From: Planctomycetaceae bacterium
GTDB taxonomy: Bacteria > Planctomycetota > Planctomycetia > Planctomycetales > Planctomycetaceae
NCBI GenBank assembly: GCA_015487825.1
Contig: WFOZ01000120.1
Coordinates: 1 to 6,514 of the forward strand
DNA: 6,514 bases
Direction: 5' to 3'
Positions within the stretch are counted from its first letter, which is position 1; each line of letters begins with the position of its first letter. The position numbers were made by a program, and so were the translations under genes. Below, one piece after another: positions 1 to 5,873 of the stretch. A model generated the notes under the pieces. The model did not search any database and was not told the origin of the DNA. It saw nothing but the letters and a program-made list of their open reading frames with translations.

Positions 1-1136
1 CGATATTTCCGCTGTTTCTTTTTCCGTTTATGAAATATCTGGAAGCGACCAGTTGGGTGGAGACGCCTTGTGAAATCATTTCCAGTAACGTAATCGAAAA
101 AGATGGCCAACCTTTTATTGCAGTGGAATACAGTTATAGAACGCATGGAGAAAATTTTCGCAGCAAGAAATATCGCAACTACGAAGTCGCCGGTAGTTCC
201 CGTTCAGGTTTGTTAAAAACTGTCAACAAACTTCGTCCGGGAACGAAAACGGTTTGTTATGTGAACCCGGAAAATATCAGCGAAGCGGTACTTGATCGCA
301 GTTTTTCTCCGATGCTGCTTCTCGGGCTCATTCCGTTGGTCTTTGTGATAATCGGCCTGTTTGGAATTATCTTTGCCCGTCACCTGGCACAAAGTTTCAT
401 CACGAGCAGGCTGGCTGGTGTCAAAAATGAGGAGTGGCGTACAGAAACGGCGATTAAAATTGCGGATGAGTTTTCTGAGCAGGGATGGCAAACGAGAGAG
501 TGGCAGTTGAAGCCGGAATCTTCTGGGCCGGTTGAATTAAAATCGGGTTCCAATACGGCAGTCGGGCTTATTTTTATCACTTTTTTTGCGTTATTCTGGA
601 ATGGCATTGTTTCTGTCTTTCTATTCGAAGTTGCCGGTGGATGGATGCGGGGAAAACCGGATTGGTTTCTGACTATATTTCTCATTCCGTTTGTGCTGGT
701 TGGAATCGGTACAATCCTTGCTGCCATTTATATGTTTCTGTCTCTGTTCAATCCGAAGCCACGGTTGTTCGTCAGTGATGCAACAACGACTCTGGGGGAA
801 ACTTTTGATATCAGCTGGCAATTTAAGGGAAGCACATCGTCAATACGAAGGCTGCAGGTTCAGCTTGTGGGCACCGAATGGGCACAATATCAGCAGGGAA
901 CCAGTACTCACACCGACACGGAAGAATTCTACTGCTTAGATTTATTCGACACCGATCAACCACTGGAAATGCCTGAGGGTAAACTTGAGGTAGCTATTCC
1001 TCAAAATACGATGCACTCATTCAATACCAGCAGTAATAAAATAAAATGGAGCCTGAGAATTAAAGGCGACATTCCCATGTGGCCCGATGTGAACCAGAGT
1101 TACGATTTCACTGTGCTGCCTTTCTCGGTAGAATGA
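1..1136 (+). CDS. DUF3592 membrane protein with C-terminal arrestin-like domain, 5'-truncated
   Basis: This is the 3' portion of a multi-pass membrane protein of unknown function. The first ATG is at 30, but the frame stays open to the window edge and codes for IFPLFLFPF just before that Met. This looks like the end of a transmembrane helix, which DUF3592 proteins usually have at the N-terminus, so the real start probably lies upstream. Numbering from the Met at 30, residues 7-90 match the DUF3592 pattern: SWVETPCEI, then VEYSYRTHGENF, then a GTKTVCYVNPENISEAVL strand typical of the 'P-G-..-V-Y-NP..-AVL' ending. Further helices are at about 94-117, 176-201 and 212-240. Residues about 245-368 are beta-rich and resemble an arrestin-like or Ig-like module (FDISWQFKG, GTEWAQYQQGTST, KIKWSLRIKGDIPMWPD). 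The stop TGA is at 1134-1136. The family call is from pattern memory; no catalytic residues are evident. The 172-nt gap and inverted repeat that follow suggest it is not in the sulfatase operon. Confidence 0.8.
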   Translation, partial: IFPLFLFPFMKYLEATSWVETPCEIISSNVIEKDGQPFIAVEYSYRTHGENFRSKKYRNYEVAGSSRSGLLKTVNKLRPGTKTVCYVNPENISEAVLDRSFSPMLLLGLIPLVFVIIGLFGIIFARHLAQSFITSRLAGVKNEEWRTETAIKIADEFSEQGWQTREWQLKPESSGPVELKSGSNTAVGLIFITFFALFWNGIVSVFLFEVAGGWMRGKPDWFLTIFLIPFVLVGIGTILAAIYMFLSLFNPKPRLFVSDATTTLGETFDISWQFKGSTSSIRRLQVQLVGTEWAQYQQGTSTHTDTEEFYCLDLFDTDQPLEMPEGKLEVAIPQNTMHSFNTSSNKIKWSLRIKGDIPMWPDVNQSYDFTVLPFSVE

Positions 1137-1143
1137 ATGTCTG

Positions 1144-1178
1144 TTCGATAACGAATAATGTTCGTTAAAAAATAACGA
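1144..1178. repeat. AT-rich cluster of TAACGA words in direct and inverted orientation
   Basis: TAACGA occurs at 1149-1154 and 1173-1178, with its reverse complement TCGTTA at 1162-1167. The first two form a 7-bp stem, TAACGAA (1149-1155) with TTCGTTA (1161-1167) around a 5-nt loop, followed by an A-run. A weaker alternative pairs TTCG (1144-1147) with CGAA (1152-1155). It starts 8 nt after the stop codon of the DUF3592 gene. It could be a regulator binding site, a weak RNA hairpin or chance in AT-rich DNA. The A-run on this strand argues against a + strand terminator. Confidence 0.25.
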
Positions 1179-1184
1179 TCTCGC

Positions 1185-1268
1185 GTGCCACGGCTCTGTG
1201 AGCCGAGATGCGTTGCTGTTGGATTTATTTTTTCTTTTCAGTTCGCACGGCTCACAAAGCCGTGGCAC
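1185..1268. repeat. 21-bp inverted repeat pair, REP-like or terminator
   Basis: The left arm at 1185-1205 (GTGCCACGGCTC then TGTGAGCCG) is the reverse complement of the right arm at 1248-1268 with one mismatch (C1196 against A1257). A 42-nt, T-rich spacer separates the arms. Each arm also folds alone: CGGCTC-TGT-GAGCCG at 1191-1205, and CACGGCT-CACAA-AGCCGTG at 1246-1264. This nested layout, two palindromic units facing each other between genes, resembles the BIME/REP organisation known from other bacteria. The transcript could equally form one long stem. It lies between the DUF3592 stop and the sulfatase start, where it could insulate or stabilise transcript ends. Whether it is dispersed in the genome cannot be seen here. 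Confidence 0.75.
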
Positions 1269-1308
1269 TCTTAATGAAATCAATGTTCGTGATACCGATT
1301 GAAAGTTT

Positions 1309-2925
1309 ATGATGATAAATGAGAACCGTATGAGAGTTATCGCGTTACAGCTTTTTTTACTGTTGATGCTTGCCGTTTTGCCGGCGGTCTGTTTAGCAAA
1401 ATCGGATTCTGCAACATCCTCAACACGTCCGAATATTCTATTTTGCATTGCGGATGACGCTTCCTATCCGCACATGGGGGCTTACGGATGTAACTGGGTA
1501 AAAACGCCGGGGTTTGATCGTGTTGCGAAGCAGGGGCTCCTCTTTACGAAAGCGTACACGCCGAATGCAAAGTGTGCTCCTTCGCGTGCCTGTATTTTAA
1601 CGGGTCGAAATTCCTGGCAACTGAAACAGGCTTGCAATCACTGGTGTTTCTTCCCGAAAGAGTTTGCCACTTATGCGGATGGGCTTGCTCAAAATGGCTA
1701 TTTCGTCGGAACAACCGGCAAGGGTTGGGCTCCAGGAATTGCGATTGATGAACAGGGCAAAAGACGAACGATGACCGGCAAGGCGTTTGGTCGTGCACGT
1801 AAAAAACCGCCGACAAGCGGAATTTCAGGTATCGATTACGCCGGGAATTTTGAGGATTTCATGAATGCCAAAACAGACGGGACTCCGTGGTGCTTCTGGT
1901 ACGGCGGAGGGGAACCGCATCGTCGTTATGAATACGGTTCCGGTGTGAAAAAGGGAGGCAAGAGCATTGATCAGATTGATGTTGTTCCTCCGTTCTGGCC
2001 GGATAACGAAATCACTCGCAATGATATGCTCGACTACGCTTTTGAAGTGGAGCATTTCGATTCGCATCTTCTTCAAATGCTCAACCTTCTTGAATCGCGG
2101 GGAGAACTCGAGAACACGCTGATTGTTGTTACTTCCGATAATGGCATGCCTTTTCCGCGCATTAAAGGGCAGGAGTACGAGTTGTCGAATCATCTGCCGC
2201 TTGCGATCATGTGGAAAAAAGGGATTGCCAAGCCGGGCCGTACGATTGATGATTATGTCAGCTTCATCGATTTTGCTCCGACTTTTCTTGAACTCGCCCA
2301 ACTGGATGCAAAACGAGCCGGGATGCAGCCAACAACCGGACGTTCGCTGGTGGAAATATTTCAATCTAAAGAATCTGGACGAGTCATTCCGCAGCGAGAG
2401 TTCGTCCTCATCGGCAAAGAGCGACACGATATCGGGCGACCGAATGACTGGGGATATCCGATTCGTGGGATTGTCAAAAATGGAATGCTTTATCTGATCA
2501 ACTACGAAACATCCCGTTGGCCGGGAGGGAATCCGGAGACGGGTTATCTGAACTGTGATGGCAGTCCGACGAAAACGGAAATTCTTAACGGAAGAACGCA
2601 GGCAGGCTTGAGTCAATTCTGGCAACTCTGTTTTGGCAAACGCCCGTCTGAAGAACTTTACGATGTCATCAATGATCCGTACTGCATGAACAATTTGGCT
2701 AACAGTTCTGATTATCAAAAACAGGTTTCGGAGTTAAAATCATTGATGATCGCAAATCTTAAACTGCAAAAAGATCCTCGTGTTCTGGGGCATGGCGATG
2801 TTTTCGAGAACTACCCTTATGCCAACACGAAAGAGCAAGATTACTACAATCGCTACATGAAGGGCGAAAAAATCCCCGCCGGCTGGGTGAACCCAAGTGA
2901 TTACGCAGAAAAACCTCTCGATTGA
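1309..2925 (+). CDS. Secreted sulfatase, SGSH-like (heparan N-sulfatase group)
   Basis: This is a type I sulfatase of the alkaline-phosphatase superfamily, expected to hydrolyse sulfate esters or sulfamates on a glycan outside the cytoplasm. Residues 1-30 form a Sec signal peptide (hydrophobic [17 protein letters not shown], likely cut after CLA). The catalytic domain begins at [11 protein letters not shown], whose Asp49 and Asp50 are metal ligands. Cys89 in CAPSR (89-93), followed by ACILTGR, is the residue oxidised to formylglycine. Other active-site blocks are GK at 137-138, EPHR at 202-205 and SDNGMPFPR at 276-284, which supplies Asp277 and Asn278. EPHR and SDNGMPFP resemble human SGSH, so an N-sulfoglucosamine sulfohydrolase-like (S1_8-type) assignment is favoured; the true substrate is unknown. 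The His common in the GKxH motif is replaced here (GKGW). The C-terminal subdomain has [16 protein letters not shown]. Length (538 aa) is normal. Starts at 1309, 1312 and 1330 are all possible; GAAAG at 1301-1305 best fits 1309 or 1312. It appears to lead an operon with the next two genes. Confidence 0.93.
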   Translation: MMINENRMRVIALQLFLLLMLAVLPAVCLAKSDSATSSTRPNILFCIADDASYPHMGAYGCNWVKTPGFDRVAKQGLLFTKAYTPNAKCAPSRACILTGRNSWQLKQACNHWCFFPKEFATYADGLAQNGYFVGTTGKGWAPGIAIDEQGKRRTMTGKAFGRARKKPPTSGISGIDYAGNFEDFMNAKTDGTPWCFWYGGGEPHRRYEYGSGVKKGGKSIDQIDVVPPFWPDNEITRNDMLDYAFEVEHFDSHLLQMLNLLESRGELENTLIVVTSDNGMPFPRIKGQEYELSNHLPLAIMWKKGIAKPGRTIDDYVSFIDFAPTFLELAQLDAKRAGMQPTTGRSLVEIFQSKESGRVIPQREFVLIGKERHDIGRPNDWGYPIRGIVKNGMLYLINYETSRWPGGNPETGYLNCDGSPTKTEILNGRTQAGLSQFWQLCFGKRPSEELYDVINDPYCMNNLANSSDYQKQVSELKSLMIANLKLQKDPRVLGHGDVFENYPYANTKEQDYYNRYMKGEKIPAGWVNPSDYAEKPLD

Positions 2926-2971
2926 TGGTACATAGCAGAATTTTATTTACCGCAGGGTTGAATTTATTTAC

Positions 2972-2977
2972 AGGTGA
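2972..2977 (+). promoter_or_regulatory. Ribosome binding site deciding the cytochrome gene start
   Basis: AGGTGA lies 7 nt upstream of the ATG at 2985, close to the ideal Shine-Dalgarno sequence and distance. The alternative in-frame starts (TTG 2922, ATG 2925) overlap the sulfatase stop codon and have no comparable site before them. They would also put 20-21 extra residues ahead of an otherwise normal signal peptide. Confidence 0.75.
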
Positions 2978-2984
2978 AACTGAT

Positions 2985-5795
2985 ATGAGATATTGTTTCG
3001 GATTGAAAAGCAAACTTATCACATTGGCGAATTGTTTGCTTTTGTCTGGTTTTATAAATGTTTTGCCTGCTGCCGAGAAGGATGGATACAGTAAGGGAGA
3101 ACTACTTTTTTCGCTTCAGGTGAAATCGATTCTTGCAGAAAAGTGCTTTGCGTGTCATGGCGAAGATCCCAAAACTGTGGAGGGGGAATTCGTCCTGAAC
3201 TCTCGAGAGAAAATGCTTCTGGGGGGTGAAAGCGGAGAGACGGTTCTCACTCCCGGGAAGGCGGAAAAAAGTTCGCTATATCTTTCAGTCACCTGGGAAG
3301 ATGAAAATCTTCAAATGCCTCCCAAGGAGAATGATCGCCTGACTCAAGAGCAGGTTTGGGCCGTTCGCGACTGGATTAACGCAGGGGCTCCCTGGCCGCA
3401 GGATGCTCGAGTTGAAGAAATTCGAGCCGAACATGCTCAGGGAATTACCATTGCAACTTCGGGAGGGCTTTCCGGAAACTGGGACAGCAGGCGATACAAG
3501 CCGGAAGATATCTGGGCTTATCAACCACTTAAAGATCCGGCTGTTCCTGAAAAATATCTGAACAGAACGGACTCGAAACATCCGATCGATGCTTTTGTGA
3601 ATCGGAAATTAGATGAAATCGGCTTGAAACCTGCCCCACGTGCAAATCGCCAGAGGCTTATCCGCAGAGCGACTTTCGATCTACTCGGTTTGCCTCCAAC
3701 CCCAGAGGAAATCGCAGATTTTTTGCAGGACAGCCGATCGGATCGAATAGCGTTCGCAGCTGTTGTCGAACGCCTGCTGGCCTCACCCCATTACGGGGAA
3801 CAATACGGTAGATATTGGCTTGATGTGGTTCGCTATGCGGATTCTTCCGGATTTGCAAACGATTACGAACGGCCCAACGCCTGGCGATATCGCGATTATG
3901 TAATTCGCTCGTTGAATAATGACAAGCGGTTCGATCAGTTTATTCGTGAACAGATTGCGGGCGATGAAATTGATCCGGACGATCCGGAAATGTTGGTCGC
4001 CGTCGGTTTTTTGAGAATGGGACCGTGGGAGCAGACCGGTATGTCGGTGGCGAAAATAACACGTCAGTTATTTCTGGATGACATCACCGACAGTGTCGGT
4101 CAGGTTTTTCTATCCCACCCGCTGCAATGTGCGAAATGTCACGATCACAAATTCGATCCGATCCCTACGCGCGATTATTACCGCATTCAGGCAGTCTTTG
4201 CCACGACTCAGTTTGCAGGGCGGGAAGCTCCTTTTTTGGAAGAGGAAAATCTTTCGGGATTCGAGCAGGAAAAAAAATATCTGACACAGCGTATTGCCAG
4301 ATATCGCAAACTAAAAAAAGAGATACAGGATAAAGAAGAGCAGGCAGCCAGAGCCTGGTACAAAGAGCGAAATCTGGAATACGCCCCACGTTATAAAAAA
4401 GTGAAACAGGGAATTCCGGAAGATAAAATTGCTCCTCGGCGTATCGGGCTGTCCCCCAAAGATTTGGGAGTCGATCGAATTTGCAGCAAGTATATTACAC
4501 GATACGAATGGGAGCTTGAGCGGTATGAGTCGTTCGCATTTTCGGTCTATTCCGGAAAGTCTCCCACGCTAAAGAATGTTTCGAAACGCCTGAAGATGCC
4601 CGCCAATCCGCTTGAAACAGGAACTTTGGAGCAGACCGCGATTCTCATCGGCGGTGATCCGTTCTCTCCTTCGGTTGCCGTCAAGCCGGGAACGATGAGT
4701 TGCATCGATGCAGTAACAAATCCGAAACATGAAACTCTGATTCATTCAGAAATTCAACATCGAAGACGAGATCTGGCAAACTGGATCGCTTCACCCCGGA
4801 ATGTTTTAAGCACCAGATCAATTACCAATCGTCTCTGGCAATGGCATTTCGGGCAGGGGATTGCCGGGAATCCGAACAACTTTGGAGCAACCGGAAAGAA
4901 ACCGACTCATCCGGAACTGCTCGATTATCTGACCAGGCAGTTCTTGAAAAATGGTTGGTCCCTGAAGCAGATGCATCGCTTTTTGATGAGCAGCGATGCG
5001 TATTGTCGTTCGACCACTCCGATTGACCGTAAAAGCCTACAGGAAAAAGACGCCACCGGGCTTTATTATTCCACTTTCAAACCTCGTCGATTAACAGCGG
5101 AGGAGTTACGGGATTCGATGCTGTTAGTCACAGGTGAATTGAATCCGATGCTTGGTGGCATTCCGATTCGTCCCGAAATGAACCTGGAAGCGGCGCTACA
5201 ACCGCGTCAGATTATGGGAACTTATGCCCCAGCTTATCAGCCTTCACCTCTTCCACAGCAACGACATCGTCGAACCATTTATGCTTTGAAAATTCGTGGA
5301 CAACGCGATCCGTTTCTGGAAGTCTTCAATCAGCCCGGTCCGGAAAAATCGTGTGAGCAACGAGAATCCTCTACGGTTTCGCCTCAGGTGTTTACACTAT
5401 TCAACAGCGAACAGACTTATGCTCGTGCGATCCGTTTGGCCAAACGTTTGCGGGATGAAGCAAAATCAAAGCCGGAAATCATTCAGCACGCCTTTCAACT
5501 TTGTTACGGTCGTCCTGCGGAAGCTGAGGAGCTGACAGCCTGTCTGGCTCATTGGCAGGCGATGATAACCCGGCACGAAAAAATATCTTTCCGTAAAAAG
5601 GAATATCCAGCCGAGGTGACCCGCCGCAAGGTGGATGAAAATACCGGCGAAGAATTTGAGTCATCGGAAATTCTGGATATCTACAAAGATTTCATTCCGG
5701 ATTTGCAACCGGGCGATGTCGATGCAACCACTCGTGGATTAGCTGAAGTTTGTCTGGTCCTTTTGAATTCCAACGAATTTATTTATGTTCCATAG
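2985..5795 (+). CDS. Exported planctomycete cytochrome with DUF1549 and DUF1553 domains
   Basis: This is a large exported protein (936 aa from ATG 2985) of the PSCyt1-DUF1549-DUF1553 family, whose biochemical role is not established. Residues 1-30 are a Sec signal peptide (Lys-rich start, hydrophobic LITLANCLLLSGFINVL, likely cut after PAA). A cytochrome c-like domain at about 40-140 has CFACH (54-58) for covalent haem and MPP at 111-113, where Met111 may be the distal ligand. DUF1549 spans about 198-410 (FDLLGLPPTPEE, then YGRYWLDVVRYADSSGF). It ends with a second CxxCH, CAKCHDHKFDPIPTRDYY, starting at 382, which is usual for the family. Residues about 425-465 are charged and heptad-like, a probable coiled coil. 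DUF1553 covers about 593-930 (RRRDLANWIASP, NRLWQWHFGQGI, HPELLDYLTRQF, FNSEQTYARA, LLNSNEFIYV). It starts 59 nt after the sulfatase stop and ends 78 nt before the DUF1501 gene, its usual genomic partner. Haem loading would need a cytochrome c maturation system encoded elsewhere. An upstream start overlapping the sulfatase stop (TGATG at 2923-2927) is possible but less likely. Confidence 0.93.
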   Translation: MRYCFGLKSKLITLANCLLLSGFINVLPAAEKDGYSKGELLFSLQVKSILAEKCFACHGEDPKTVEGEFVLNSREKMLLGGESGETVLTPGKAEKSSLYLSVTWEDENLQMPPKENDRLTQEQVWAVRDWINAGAPWPQDARVEEIRAEHAQGITIATSGGLSGNWDSRRYKPEDIWAYQPLKDPAVPEKYLNRTDSKHPIDAFVNRKLDEIGLKPAPRANRQRLIRRATFDLLGLPPTPEEIADFLQDSRSDRIAFAAVVERLLASPHYGEQYGRYWLDVVRYADSSGFANDYERPNAWRYRDYVIRSLNNDKRFDQFIREQIAGDEIDPDDPEMLVAVGFLRMGPWEQTGMSVAKITRQLFLDDITDSVGQVFLSHPLQCAKCHDHKFDPIPTRDYYRIQAVFATTQFAGREAPFLEEENLSGFEQEKKYLTQRIARYRKLKKEIQDKEEQAARAWYKERNLEYAPRYKKVKQGIPEDKIAPRRIGLSPKDLGVDRICSKYITRYEWELERYESFAFSVYSGKSPTLKNVSKRLKMPANPLETGTLEQTAILIGGDPFSPSVAVKPGTMSCIDAVTNPKHETLIHSEIQHRRRDLANWIASPRNVLSTRSITNRLWQWHFGQGIAGNPNNFGATGKKPTHPELLDYLTRQFLKNGWSLKQMHRFLMSSDAYCRSTTPIDRKSLQEKDATGLYYSTFKPRRLTAEELRDSMLLVTGELNPMLGGIPIRPEMNLEAALQPRQIMGTYAPAYQPSPLPQQRHRRTIYALKIRGQRDPFLEVFNQPGPEKSCEQRESSTVSPQVFTLFNSEQTYARAIRLAKRLRDEAKSKPEIIQHAFQLCYGRPAEAEELTACLAHWQAMITRHEKISFRKKEYPAEVTRRKVDENTGEEFESSEILDIYKDFIPDLQPGDVDATTRGLAEVCLVLLNSNEFIYVP

Positions 5796-5805
5796 CTTGC
5801 AGGAT

Positions 5806-5819
5806 GTGTCGCGAGGCAC
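5806..5819 (+). other. Small RNA hairpin with GCGA tetraloop in the intergenic leader
   Basis: GTGTC (5806-5810) pairs with GGCAC (5815-5819), including one T-G wobble, around the GNRA-type loop GCGA. It lies between the cytochrome stop and the DUF1501 start. It is too short and lacks a T-tract, so it is not a terminator. It could be a chance fold or a minor RNA-stability element. Confidence 0.2.
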
Positions 5820-5862
5820 CTTTGAAATTATTGTACGTACTTTGCTACGAAACTGGGTTAAC

Positions 5863-5866
5863 AGGA
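5863..5866 (+). promoter_or_regulatory. Ribosome binding site of the DUF1501 gene
   Basis: AGGA, within ACAGGAAAAC, lies 7 nt before the ATG at 5874 and 10 nt before the ATG at 5877. The spacing favours the first of the two tandem ATG codons. Confidence 0.65.
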
Positions 5867-5873
5867 AAACGTC

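Noticed and set aside
1269..1308. A sigma-70-like promoter directly upstream of the sulfatase
   Set aside because: No -35/-10 pair with acceptable sequence and 16-18 nt spacing is visible, and planctomycete promoter consensus is poorly defined.
1372..1401. A possible lipoprotein signal (PAVC) in the sulfatase leader
   Set aside because: The residue before Cys is Val, whereas a lipobox needs Gly, Ala or Ser. Cleavage after CLA by signal peptidase I fits better.
1017..1448. A 143-codon minus-strand frame spanning the intergenic inverted repeat
   Set aside because: It overlaps the DUF3592 C-terminus, the palindromic repeat and the sulfatase signal peptide, and its translation is low in family-like features. 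The repeat is better explained as non-coding.
2123..2497. A 124-codon plus-strand frame inside the sulfatase gene
   Set aside because: It is an out-of-frame shadow of the sulfatase region containing SDNGMPFPR, with no ribosome site or recognisable product.
1825..2718. A 297-codon open frame on the minus strand inside the sulfatase gene
   Set aside because: It is wholly antisense to a gene with clear sulfatase motifs, its translation shows no recognisable domain, and it is explained by the codon composition of the sense strand.
5833..5840. The 8-bp perfect palindrome GTACGTAC before the DUF1501 gene
   Set aside because: It is too short to separate from chance, with no repeat of it nearby to suggest an operator.
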